Below, piece after piece: positions 1-7,948 of a DNA stretch of 64,000 bases; position 1 is the stretch's first letter; the number at the start of each line of letters is the position of its first letter. The stretch covers positions 4,482,001-4,546,000 of the forward strand of contig NZ_CP049258.1 of the NCBI RefSeq assembly GCF_011046735.1, written 5' to 3'. The translations under genes were made by a program, and so were the position numbers. The notes below the pieces were generated by a model that did not search any database, had not been told where the DNA came from, and was given only the letters and a program-made list of their open reading frames with translations. Origin of the DNA: Nordella sp. HKS 07 (lineage in GTDB: Bacteria; Pseudomonadota; Alphaproteobacteria; Rhizobiales; Aestuariivirgaceae).

Positions 1-824
1 CGTCGCACCAGCTTGAGCGGTTGCGCCGCCTCCTGCTTCGGGGGGCCGACATAAGTATTGTCGCTGATCATCCGGCCAATGCGCAGGCCTATGCGGACAT
101 CGGTACGGCGACAGGGCGCAGGCTTGACGTGCTTGTCGACTTCGATTTCGGCCTGGGGCGTACGGGCTGCGTCGAAATGCAGGACGCGGTGGCGCTTGCC
201 CAGCGCATCGACGCGCTTCCGTCACTCCACTACCGCGGCATTCAAGCGTATTGGGGCAATCTGCAGCAGGTGATGCCCTTGAGCGAACGCGTGCGCCTCG
301 CGAGTATCCAGCAGGATCGGGTTCGTTCGCTGTCTGCGGCGCTTAAAAGTGCAGGACTTGCGCCGGAGATTGTCTCAGGCGCCGGAACCGGGACCCATGT
401 CATTGATGGCGGCACCGGACTCTTCACCGAATTGCAGCCGGGGTCGTTCCTGTTCATGGACTCCTGCTACGGCTCGATTGTCACCAACGACAGCGAGAAC
501 CCGTTCCTGCCGTCGCTGTTCGTGGCGGCCTCGGTGGTATCGGCTAACCGTCCAGGCTGCGTGATCGTAAATGCCGGATGGAAGGCCTTTGCCACCGATA
601 GCGGCAAGCCCCAGCCCTGGCGCGGCACTCCTCCGGGCGCCAGCTACCGCTTCATGGGTGACGAACACGGCGCGGTCGACTTCGAAGGCGATGGACCGGC
701 CCTTGGCGACACGATTGAATTCCTGACCTCCCATTGCGACCCGACCGTCAATCTCCACCCCGCCTTTCATGTCGTGCGTGGTGAAGAGGTTGTCGATTTG
801 TGGCCAATCCGTGCTCGCTATTGA
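1..824 (+). CDS. D-threonine aldolase/D-serine dehydratase-like PLP enzyme, 5' partial
   Basis: The frame is open from the left edge, so the N-terminus, including the expected PLP-binding lysine of the alanine-racemase-like barrel, lies outside the window; about 273 residues remain. The visible part has the barrel core (a DFGLGRTG stretch near the start, GAGTGTH in the middle) and the family C-terminal beta-domain ending HCDPTVNL...VVDLWPI. The H-x-D pair in HCDPT matches the divalent-metal site of D-threonine aldolases; in eukaryotic D-serine dehydratases the second ligand is a Cys. The family cleaves or dehydrates D-hydroxy-amino acids in the cytoplasm. A RidA gene follows after 11 bases, which fits an enzyme releasing enamine or imine intermediates. 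The exact substrate cannot be told. Confidence 0.85.
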   Translation, partial: SHQLERLRRLLLRGADISIVADHPANAQAYADIGTATGRRLDVLVDFDFGLGRTGCVEMQDAVALAQRIDALPSLHYRGIQAYWGNLQQVMPLSERVRLASIQQDRVRSLSAALKSAGLAPEIVSGAGTGTHVIDGGTGLFTELQPGSFLFMDSCYGSIVTNDSENPFLPSLFVAASVVSANRPGCVIVNAGWKAFATDSGKPQPWRGTPPGASYRFMGDEHGAVDFEGDGPALGDTIEFLTSHCDPTVNLHPAFHVVRGEEVVDLWPIRARY

Positions 825-835
825 GGAAAAATCCG

Positions 836-1255
836 ATGAAGCGTGCCTATCCCGCCCATCCGGCCGTACCGATCTCGAAGACAATTCGAGCCGGCGATTT
901 CATCTTCACTTCTGCGTATGGACCATGGATTTTCGACCCCGAGAAGGTGGTGTTCGATGAAGTCGGGAACATGCTCGATGATGGCACGGGAAACCTGGAG
1001 ATGCCCTTCGAAGAGCAGGTTCACAGGACGTTTGGGTTCATCAAAGACGCGTTAACGCTCGAAAACTGCACGCTCGCCGACGTTGTCAAATGCGAATGCT
1101 GGCTAACCGATCCACGGGATTTTCGCGCCTTCAACGCTATCTACATGACCTACTTCAGCAAGGATCCGCCGGTGCGCTCGGTCTTTCCGATGCGTTTCAT
1201 GTTCACTTGCAAGGTGGAGATGCAGGTCATTGCCTACAAACCGTTGAAGGAGTAG
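836..1255 (+). CDS. RidA family protein (enamine/imine deaminase)
   Basis: A 139-residue protein of the RidA/YjgF/UK114 family, which hydrolyses reactive enamine and imine intermediates made by PLP enzymes. The ATG at 836 is preferred over an in-frame GTG at 800, because GAGGAAA lies just before it and the protein then has the family length. The conserved arginine near the C-terminus is present in PPVRSVF, followed by the usual C-terminal beta-strand (VEMQVIAYKP). It lies 11 bases after the PLP enzyme and is probably co-transcribed with it. Whether it is a true deaminase or a catabolic specialist for this operon cannot be decided from sequence. Confidence 0.88.
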   Translation: MKRAYPAHPAVPISKTIRAGDFIFTSAYGPWIFDPEKVVFDEVGNMLDDGTGNLEMPFEEQVHRTFGFIKDALTLENCTLADVVKCECWLTDPRDFRAFNAIYMTYFSKDPPVRSVFPMRFMFTCKVEMQVIAYKPLKE

Positions 1256-1549
1256 CTGCCAAGTACGGGTTGAATTGCAACACGTCGTGACCTTCGCCAG
1301 GCATGCTTTGCGTGGCATCCGGCATTCGTGCTGACCACGGCGGATCTGCTCCGCTCAGGTCGTCCATCCATAGCCGGCATCTCGCCAAACGCGGCGGCGA
1401 TGTCTGGTGTGACGTCGACGGCCCTCCTTGAGTTGCCGGAGGTGGGAGGCGCTCACGAATGTCAACAGGGTCAGAACCGAGAAACCAATTGACATTTGAT
1501 CATGAGGTGCAGCATCGTCGGTCGGGGCTCGTTCCGGTTGGGGAGAGTG
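1256..1549. other. Intergenic stretch between RidA and ABC transporter genes
   Basis: About 290 bases with no convincing gene. A TTGACA hexamer occurs at 1489-1494 but no matching -10 box is seen at normal spacing. A GGGGAGAG ribosome-binding site lies directly ahead of the ATG at 1550. An in-frame TTG at 1496 and ATG at 1502 would add an unlikely basic leader to the ATPase, so I treat this stretch as noncoding. Confidence 0.5.
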
Positions 1550-3055
1550 ATGCCGCGCCTTGCCGTCCGCAATGTCGTCAAGACTTTCCCCGGAGTGCGT
1601 GCGGTTGACGACGTCTCATTCGAGGTGGAGCGCGGTGAAATCCATGCGCTCATCGGCGAGAATGGCGCCGGAAAGTCGACGCTCATGCATCTTGTTGCCG
1701 GTGTCTATCAGCCGGACAGCGGTACTATCGAGCTTGACGGTCATTCGCTTGCCGGGATGAACGAGCAGGCAGCCGCCGATGCCGGCATTGCCATGGTCTA
1801 CCAGGAACGTAGCCTCGTCGGCTCGCTGAGCGTGGCCGAAAACATCTATGCGGGCCGCCAACCTTCCAACGCGCTGGGCATCATCCGCCAAGCGCCCATG
1901 TATGACGGCGCGGGGCGCATCCTGAAGGACTTGGAGGTCGACATCGATCCGCATACGACTGTGTCTCGCCTCTCACCGGGACAGCAGCAAATGGTCGAAA
2001 TCGCCAAAGGCCTGTCGCATCAGTTGAAGCTCATTATCCTCGATGAGCCGACATCCTCGCTCACCATCAACGAGGGCCGTCACCTCTTTCGCGTCATCCG
2101 GCGGCTGGCGGCGCAGGGTATCGCGATCGTCTACGTTTCTCATCGCATGAGCGAGGTATTCGAGATTTCCGATCGCGTGACGGTGCTGAAGGATGGCCGT
2201 GTCACGGGTGTCAGAGAAACAGCAAAGGCAACTCACAAGGAACTCATTTCGTTGATGGTGGGGCGCGAGCTTTCCTTCGAGCCCGACCCGCGTCGCGCTG
2301 GGCAGGATGCAGGTGTTGCCCTCGAACTCCGCGACCTGTCGGCCGCTCCGGTCGTCTCCACCTCCTTTTCGTTGCGTTTCGGCGAAATTCTCTGCCTTGC
2401 GGGTCTGCTCGGCGCCGGGCGCACTGAAGTCTGCGAGGCGATTTTCGGAGCGAGGCCCATCCAGTCGGGCCGCCTCCTCGTGGAAGGCAGGGAGTTGCGC
2501 CCGAGAAGCCCGAACGATTCGATGGCCGCCGGCATATCCATGCTGCCCGAGGATCGTAAAGATAGCGGGCTCTTCATGGAATTCACCATCGAAGCGAACA
2601 TGGTCGCCGCCAACCTCGGGGCCTATACCCGCTCCGGGCTGCTTTCGAAGGCCCAAATGCGGCAGATCAGCCAAAAATACGTGGACGCGTTGCGTATCGC
2701 CACACCGGGCATAGACCGTGAGGTGCGTTATCTTTCCGGCGGCAACCAGCAAAAAGTGCTGCTTGCCAAGTGGCTGGTGCGTGAGCCGCGCATTCTCATC
2801 GTTGATGAGCCGACGCGTGGCGTTGATGTGGGTTCCAAGGCCGACATTTATCGGATCCTTCGCGATCTCGCGGCGGGCGGCATGGCTCTGCTTGTCGTGT
2901 CCTCCGATCTTCCCGAAGTATTGGCGCTCGCCCACCGCATCATCGTGATGTCCGAGGGCCGCGTTGCCGGTGAGCTTGACGCCGCGGCTGCGACCGAAAT
3001 CGCCATTCTCGAACTCGCCGCGCCGAGGTCTGGCATAACAGGGGAAGCCGCATGA
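1550..3055 (+). CDS. Sugar-type ABC transporter ATP-binding protein (RbsA/MglA-like)
   Basis: A 501-residue double-ATPase protein, the usual length for the RbsA/MglA/XylG group that energises monosaccharide-type import. The N-terminal cassette has Walker A GENGAGKST (residues 36-44), signature LSPGQQQ (about 141) and Walker B LIILDEPTSS. The C-terminal cassette has the degenerate GLLGAGRTE in place of Walker A, signature LSGGNQQ (about 395) and Walker B ILIVDEPTRG, which is the normal asymmetry of the family. The ATG at 1550 gives the family N-terminus. The gene overlaps the permease by ATGA. The substrate is unlikely to be a common sugar, since the neighbours are a PLP enzyme, RidA and a cyclase. 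Confidence 0.93.
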   Translation: MPRLAVRNVVKTFPGVRAVDDVSFEVERGEIHALIGENGAGKSTLMHLVAGVYQPDSGTIELDGHSLAGMNEQAAADAGIAMVYQERSLVGSLSVAENIYAGRQPSNALGIIRQAPMYDGAGRILKDLEVDIDPHTTVSRLSPGQQQMVEIAKGLSHQLKLIILDEPTSSLTINEGRHLFRVIRRLAAQGIAIVYVSHRMSEVFEISDRVTVLKDGRVTGVRETAKATHKELISLMVGRELSFEPDPRRAGQDAGVALELRDLSAAPVVSTSFSLRFGEILCLAGLLGAGRTEVCEAIFGARPIQSGRLLVEGRELRPRSPNDSMAAGISMLPEDRKDSGLFMEFTIEANMVAANLGAYTRSGLLSKAQMRQISQKYVDALRIATPGIDREVRYLSGGNQQKVLLAKWLVREPRILIVDEPTRGVDVGSKADIYRILRDLAAGGMALLVVSSDLPEVLALAHRIIVMSEGRVAGELDAAAATEIAILELAAPRSGITGEAA

Positions 3056-4047
3056 GCAGTGAGACGGCAACACGCAGCCAAGGCTTTTCCGCCGGCCGCG
3101 CTTTTCTCTCCCGGATCGCCACGGACCGGCCATTGCTGCTCATCATGCTGATCATCGCCCTCATCGTCGTGATGGCGGTCTTGCGGCCTTCAACCTTTCT
3201 TAGCACCGGGAATGCCGCCGTGGTGCTGCTCGATACGGCGCAAACCGGCATTCTTGCCTGCGGCATGATGGTGTTGATGATCAGCGGTATGTTTGATCTC
3301 TCGATCGGCGGAATCCTTGCCTTTTCCGGTATTATCGCTGGGCTCACCGTCAAGCAGCTGGGCTGGCCGCCCCTGCCGGCCTTCCTTGCCGGCTGCATAT
3401 GGGGGGCGCTGCTCGGCACCATCAATGGCGCACTGGTCACCCGGTTCAAGATTAACGCCCTTATCGCGACGCTTGCCACGCTATCGATCTATCGCGGCGG
3501 ATTGCAACTCGTCTCCGGCGCCGGCGTCACCAACATTGGCAACGGCTATACGGTGTTCGGCCAGACCCAACTCTTGGGTATCTACTCGCCCTTCTGGTTT
3601 ATGGCCGTGATCGTTGTGCTTTTCGGATTTCTCGTCGGTCGTACCCGATATTTTCGCCAAGCCTACTATATCGGTGGCAATCCCCGCGCGGCGAAGCTTT
3701 CCGGTATCAATGTTGACCGCACGGTGTTCAGTTTCTTCGTCATCATGGGTTTGCTGGCGGGCCTCGCCGGGGCGCTGCTCGCCTCGCGGCTCAACACGGC
3801 TGTGGTGCTGGCAGGCCAGGGCGTTGAGCTCAAGGTGATCACCGCAGTGGTGCTGGGCGGCGCCAGCCTTGCCGGCGGCGCGGGCACTATTCTCGGAGCC
3901 TTTCTCGGCGTGCTCCTGATGGCGCTGTTGCAGAATGCCATGATCATCGCCGGCATCAGTCCGTTCTGGCAGCTCATCGTGGTGGGCATCGTGCTCTTGA
4001 TCAGCGTCGGGCTCGATCAATTCGCGCGACTTCATCACCGCACGTGA
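3052..4047 (+). CDS. Sugar-type ABC transporter permease (RbsC-like)
   Basis: A 331-residue integral membrane protein of the BPD_transp_2 class, partner of the upstream double ATPase. Hydrophobic helices cover most of the chain after a short basic N-terminus (SRIATDRPLL). The family motifs are present: GMFDLSIGG after the second helix and YYIGGNPRAAKLSGIN, the cytoplasmic loop that contacts the ATPase, near residue 205. The C-terminus repeats glycine-rich helices (GGASLAGGAGTILGAFLG). The ATG overlaps the stop of the ATPase gene (ATGA), indicating translational coupling. It forms one importer with the binding protein that follows after about 60 bases. Confidence 0.93.
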   Translation: MSSETATRSQGFSAGRAFLSRIATDRPLLLIMLIIALIVVMAVLRPSTFLSTGNAAVVLLDTAQTGILACGMMVLMISGMFDLSIGGILAFSGIIAGLTVKQLGWPPLPAFLAGCIWGALLGTINGALVTRFKINALIATLATLSIYRGGLQLVSGAGVTNIGNGYTVFGQTQLLGIYSPFWFMAVIVVLFGFLVGRTRYFRQAYYIGGNPRAAKLSGINVDRTVFSFFVIMGLLAGLAGALLASRLNTAVVLAGQGVELKVITAVVLGGASLAGGAGTILGAFLGVLLMALLQNAMIIAGISPFWQLIVVGIVLLISVGLDQFARLHHRT

Positions 4048-4110
4048 GGACGTTCGCATGAAAGCCCCGGAGGACATGGGGCGTAGTACATGGATCATAA
4101 GGAGGACGAG

Positions 4111-5991
4111 ATGAACCGCTTGGCAGTCTGCACAGTGGCCCTGATCGCCGGCCTCGCATTGGTGAGCGCCGCCCCGGTCCTGGCCGAAAAACCCACGGGG
4201 CTGAATGTTCCGATCGGCGACACGAGCCGCAGCGATCAGGAATATGTCTGGATCAGCAATGCGTCGAATCTGCCGTTGTTTGTGGAACGGGTTTATCCGG
4301 GTCTTGAGTCGGCGCGCAAGGCGCTCAATGTGAAGGTGCGCATCGCCGGACCGACCTCTGTCGATCTTGCCGCCTTCATCACAACGGTCGATGCCGAGTG
4401 CACCAAGAACCCGGCGGGCGTGATCGTGGTGGGAGGCTGGGACGATGCACTCGCTTCTGAGGTCGACAAGTGCATCGACAAGAAGGTTCCCACCGTGGTC
4501 ACCGACGGCGACCTGCCGATGTCGAAGCGCCTCACCTATCTTGGCACCAACTGGTACAATCTCGGCTACCAGCACGGGCAGTACCAGTGCCGTTATCATG
4601 CCGAAGCCGGGTTAAAGGCGGGTGAGATCGGCACGATTTCATTCCTCGCCGCGAGCAACTTCATTGCCGCGCGCCAGGGCCTGCGCGATGCGCTCGCCAA
4701 GGAGTGTCCGGATATCAAGGTGGTGGCGGACGAGGAATCTGGCACCAATGTGGAACAGGTGGCCGCCAATACCGCAGCGATCATCCAGGGCCATCCCAAC
4801 CTCACCGGCATGGTGGGATTCGATTCGGAGGCAGGACCGGGAATCGTGCGGGCGGTGACGGAGTCGGGCAAGGCGGGCAAGATCATCGTCACTTCGAACG
4901 AGGCTGGCCGCGACTTCCTGAATTCGATCAAGGACGGCACGGTGAAGATGATCAATATGGAAAAGTACGAGACGATGGACTTCTTCGCCGTCCTCTATCT
5001 CTACACCTTCCACAATGACATCATCCGCAACCTGGGCATGGACCAATGGCTGCAGAACCCACTGCCGGCGATTGGCGACTCCGGTCTCATCTTCGTCACC
5101 AAGGATAATGTCGATACTATCCTGGCGGCAACCGATCCGGCTGCAACGGGGGCATCGACAACACCCACGGGCCTGAATGTTCCGATCGGCGACACGAGCC
5201 GCAGCGATCAGGAATATGTCTGGATCAGCAATGCGTCGAATCTGCCGCTGTTTGTGGAACGGGTTTATCCGGGTCTTGAGTCGGCGCGCAAGGCGCTCAA
5301 TGTGAAGGTGCGCATCGCCGGACCGACCTCTGTCGATCTCGCCGCCTTCATCACCACGGTCGATGCCGAGTGCACCAAGAACCCGGCGGGCGTGATCGTG
5401 GTGGGAGGCTGGGACGATGCACTCGCTTCTGAGGTCGACAAGTGCATCGACAAGAAGGTTCCCACCGTGGTCACCGACGGCGACCTGCCGATGTCGAAGC
5501 GCCTCACCTATCTTGGCACCAACTGGTACAATCTCGGCTATCAGCACGGGCAGTACCAGTGCCGTTATCATGCCGAAGCCGGGTTAAAGGCGGGTGAGAT
5601 CGGCACGATTTCATTCCTTGCCGCGAGCAACTTCATTGCCGCCCGCCAGGGCCTGCGCGATGCGCTCGCCAAGGAGTGTCCGGATATCAAGGTGGTGGCG
5701 GACGAGGAATCTGGCACCAATGTGGAACAGGTGGCCGCCAATACCGCAGCGATCATCCAGGGTCATCCCAACCTCACCGGCATGGTGGGATCTCGATTCG
5801 GAGGCAGGACCGGGGATCGTGCGGGCAGTGACGGAGTCGGGCAAGGCGGGCAAGATCATCGTCACTTCGAACGAGGCTGGCCGCGACTTCCTGAATTCGA
5901 TCAAGGACGGCGCGGTGAAGATGATCAATATGGAAAAGTACGAGACGATGGACTTCTTCGCCGTCGCCTATCTCTACACTTTCCACAATGA
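4111..5991 (+). CDS. Tandem-duplicated periplasmic substrate-binding protein, frameshifted in second copy
   Basis: A periplasmic sugar-type binding protein (Peripla_BP_4 class) made of two nearly identical copies fused in frame. The start is the ATG at 4111 after AAGGAGG; a signal peptide (MNRLAVCTVALIAGLALV...) ends near PVLA. Copy one covers 4191-5132 and copy two starts at 5163 after a linker encoding about ten residues (DPAATGASTT); no second signal peptide exists. In copy two an extra base at 5791-5794 (GGATCTCGAT against GGATTCGAT in copy one) shifts the frame, so translation ends at 5991 with about 60 foreign residues. Without the insertion the protein would be about 669 residues ending at 6121. 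By eye the copies differ at fewer than 20 positions, mostly silent. Confidence 0.85.
   Translation: MNRLAVCTVALIAGLALVSAAPVLAEKPTGLNVPIGDTSRSDQEYVWISNASNLPLFVERVYPGLESARKALNVKVRIAGPTSVDLAAFITTVDAECTKNPAGVIVVGGWDDALASEVDKCIDKKVPTVVTDGDLPMSKRLTYLGTNWYNLGYQHGQYQCRYHAEAGLKAGEIGTISFLAASNFIAARQGLRDALAKECPDIKVVADEESGTNVEQVAANTAAIIQGHPNLTGMVGFDSEAGPGIVRAVTESGKAGKIIVTSNEAGRDFLNSIKDGTVKMINMEKYETMDFFAVLYLYTFHNDIIRNLGMDQWLQNPLPAIGDSGLIFVTKDNVDTILAATDPAATGASTTPTGLNVPIGDTSRSDQEYVWISNASNLPLFVERVYPGLESARKALNVKVRIAGPTSVDLAAFITTVDAECTKNPAGVIVVGGWDDALASEVDKCIDKKVPTVVTDGDLPMSKRLTYLGTNWYNLGYQHGQYQCRYHAEAGLKAGEIGTISFLAASNFIAARQGLRDALAKECPDIKVVADEESGTNVEQVAANTAAIIQGHPNLTGMVGSRFGGRTGDRAGSDGVGQGGQDHRHFERGWPRLPEFDQGRRGEDDQYGKVRDDGLLRRRLSLHFPQ
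4191..5132 (+). repeat. Direct repeat unit 1 (binding-protein copy 1)
   Basis: First unit of a tandem direct repeat of 942 bases. It begins at ACCCACGGG and ends at CCTGGCGGCAAC. The offset to the second unit is 972 bases (324 codons), rising to 973 after the insertion. It covers the whole mature binding protein but not its signal peptide. Confidence 0.9.
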
Positions 5992-6105
5992 CATCATCCG
6001 CAGCCTGGGCATGGACCAATGGCTGCAGAACCCACTGCCGGCGATTGGCGACTCCGGTCTCATCTTCGTCACCAAGGACAACGTCGATACTATCCTGGCG
6101 GCAAC
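5163..6105 (+). repeat. Direct repeat unit 2 (binding-protein copy 2)
   Basis: Second unit, 943 bases, about 98 percent identical to 4191-5132 when counted by eye. The one length difference is the inserted base near 5792. A 30-base segment (5133-5162) joins the two units in frame. Confidence 0.9.
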
Positions 6106-6121
6106 GGCCGGTGCTCAATAG
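5794..6121 (+). pseudogene. Displaced C-terminal part of the second binding-protein copy
   Basis: Beyond the one-base insertion the original frame continues open from about 5794 to the TAG at 6119-6121, encoding DSEAGPGIVRAV through VDTILAATAGAQ. This matches the C-terminal half of copy one with three amino-acid changes (T to A, L to A, N to S); other base differences are silent. The silent pattern indicates that this part was translated in frame until recently, or still is if the insertion is a sequence error. Confidence 0.75.
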
Positions 6122-6134
6122 CGACGCGGCCCTT

Positions 6135-6163
6135 GATACGGGAGCGTCCGACGCTCCCGTATC
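6135..6163 (+). terminator. Strong hairpin between binding protein and cyclase gene
   Basis: A perfect inverted repeat with 14-base arms, GATACGGGAGCGTC (6135-6148) and GACGCTCCCGTATC (6150-6163), starting 14 bases after the binding-protein stop. There is no T-run, so rather than a full terminator it may protect the upstream mRNA or partly attenuate the two downstream genes, as often seen after binding-protein genes. Confidence 0.65.
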
Positions 6164-6202
6164 TGATATCGCATCTAACGCAATCCGCGGAGGATCAGAC
6201 GG

Positions 6203-7162
6203 ATGACGCGAACACTGACACCACCCGCGCCGGTGTCGCTCAAGGAATTCGACGCCCTGTTCGAGAAGGTAAGAAACTGGGGACGCTGGGGTCCTGATGA
6301 CGAGCGCGGCACGCTGAACTACCTGACGCCTGACAAAGTGACCGCCGCCGCCAGGCTTGTCCGCAGCGGCCGCCAGGTCTCCATGGCCATCCCGATCAGC
6401 AAGACATCTGGACCCGACAATCCGAACCCGGCCGTGCATTTGATGTCGCTCCTGCATGATCTGCCGGTGAGCAAGAGCGGCTTGTCCTTCGGAATGTGCT
6501 ACCTCGGCATGGCCAGCCACGGAGATGCCTACACGCATGTCGATGCGCTTAACCATGTCGGCTATAAGGGCAAGCTCTACAACGGCAAACCTGTATCCAC
6601 TCTCACCTCACGTGGCTCGGACTGGGGAAGCATCACGGCTTATTCCGCCGGCCTCGTCGGCCGCGGGGTGATGCTCGACGCGGCACGCCATCGCGGCGTC
6701 GAGTGGCTGGAACCCGGCGAGGCGGTGACACGAAGCGAGCTCGAGGAAATCGAGAAAGCGCAAGGGGTTCGGCTCGGCGAGGGTGACATTCTGGTATTCC
6801 GCACCGGCCATCACGCCAGGCGTTTAAAACTCGGCGCCTGGAGCAACGAATACCCACCGGCGGGCGAGGGCAAGGCCGGCCTCCACATCGACACCGTGCC
6901 GTGGATGCACGAGCGGCGGATAGCCGCCTTCCTACCCGACGGCGACGGCGAAACCGTCCCCAGCAATGTTGAGGGTATGCCTTATCCTATCCATGCTTTG
7001 CAGCTCACCGCCATGGGCATGTGTATCTCCGACAGCCAGCAGCTTGAGGAATTGGCCGTGGCGTGCGAGCAGGAAGGTCGGTTCGAGTTCATGGTGGTCG
7101 GCCTGCCATTGCGGCTCCCGGGCGCCACGGGCACACCCTGGAACCCAATAGCCATTTTCTAG
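6203..7162 (+). CDS. Cyclase family protein (metal-dependent hydrolase)
   Basis: A 319-residue protein of the 'cyclase' family (PF04199), which includes kynurenine formamidase and isatin hydrolase and uses a metal bound by an H-x-G-x-x-H-x-D pattern. Here the motif reads HGDAYTHVDALNH near residue 112, so the metal ligands look complete. The start at 6203 follows CGGAGGA. A C-terminal Leu-rich segment (HALQLTAMGMCISDSQQLEEL) is typical of the longer bacterial members. It sits in the importer operon and probably opens a ring or hydrolyses an amide in the imported compound; the substrate is unknown. Confidence 0.85.
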   Translation: MTRTLTPPAPVSLKEFDALFEKVRNWGRWGPDDERGTLNYLTPDKVTAAARLVRSGRQVSMAIPISKTSGPDNPNPAVHLMSLLHDLPVSKSGLSFGMCYLGMASHGDAYTHVDALNHVGYKGKLYNGKPVSTLTSRGSDWGSITAYSAGLVGRGVMLDAARHRGVEWLEPGEAVTRSELEEIEKAQGVRLGEGDILVFRTGHHARRLKLGAWSNEYPPAGEGKAGLHIDTVPWMHERRIAAFLPDGDGETVPSNVEGMPYPIHALQLTAMGMCISDSQQLEELAVACEQEGRFEFMVVGLPLRLPGATGTPWNPIAIF

Positions 7163-7183
7163 AACTCGGCGAGGAGGATTTGC

Positions 7184-7948
7184 ATGGCGCGTTTCGCGGG
7201 AAAGGTAGCCCTGGTCACCGGCGCGACCACGGGCATTGGCCAGGCAACGGCGGTGCGGCTTGCCTCAGAGGGCGCGCTGGTTGGCATTAACCAGAAGCCT
7301 TCCGGCGATGCGAGCGAGACGCTGAGATTGATCAAGGAAGGAGGCGGGGAGGCCTTTCGGGTCATTGCCGACATGCGCGATCCGACGGCGGTCACGGCCA
7401 TGGTGAAGGAAGTGGCGAAACGCGGCGGCCGCCTCGACTATGTCGTTTCGAATGCTGCCATCAATCCATTCATGCCCTGGGATGCGACGTCGATCGAGGA
7501 TTTCGACAACCTCTTCGAAACCAATGTCCGCGGCACCTGGGTGGTATGCACCGAGGCGGCCAAGCAGATGATTGCCGAAGGCCATGGCGGTGCCATCGTC
7601 ATGGTGAGTTCGATCTCCGCCCATGTCGGTGCTCCCACCCAAGTGGCCTATTGCGGCACTAAAGGCGCCATCAGCATGTTGGGCAAGGCATTGGGCTCGG
7701 TACTGGGGAACAACGGCATACGTGTGAACGTGGTGGAACCGGGCGCGGTCAGGACCAATATGAGCGCGCCGATGCTCGAGATGCCCGATGTCATGAAATA
7801 CTATCTCGACCGTATCGCTCTGCACCGCATCGCCGAACCTTCAGAACTGGCGAGCGCCGTTGCGTTCCTTCTATCGGATGATTCGAGCTATGTGACGTCT
7901 GCAACGCTGCTTGTGGATGCCGGCTTCATCGTCAACGCGGAGCTATAG
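7184..7948 (+). CDS. Short-chain dehydrogenase/reductase
   Basis: A 254-residue classical SDR. The NAD(P)-binding motif TGATTGIG lies at residues 12-19, the NAA-like motif reads SNAAIN near 88, and the catalytic Ser and YxxxK are present as SSIS and YCGTK. The C-terminus has the usual GxxxxVDAGF end. The ATG at 7184 follows GAGGAGG. It is the last gene of the plus-strand catabolic operon and probably oxidises or reduces an alcohol or keto intermediate. Its end overlaps the converging gene by six bases. Confidence 0.9.
   Translation: MARFAGKVALVTGATTGIGQATAVRLASEGALVGINQKPSGDASETLRLIKEGGGEAFRVIADMRDPTAVTAMVKEVAKRGGRLDYVVSNAAINPFMPWDATSIEDFDNLFETNVRGTWVVCTEAAKQMIAEGHGGAIVMVSSISAHVGAPTQVAYCGTKGAISMLGKALGSVLGNNGIRVNVVEPGAVRTNMSAPMLEMPDVMKYYLDRIALHRIAEPSELASAVAFLLSDDSSYVTSATLLVDAGFIVNAEL

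Noticed and set aside
1489-1520. Sigma-70 promoter ahead of the ABC ATPase gene
   Set aside because: TTGACA is present at 1489-1494 but no TATAAT-like hexamer occurs 16-18 bases downstream.
1973-3133. Long minus-strand open frame opposite the ABC ATPase gene
   Set aside because: It lies antisense to clear Walker A, signature and Walker B codons; composition (His/Arg-rich) is that of an antisense shadow in high-GC DNA.
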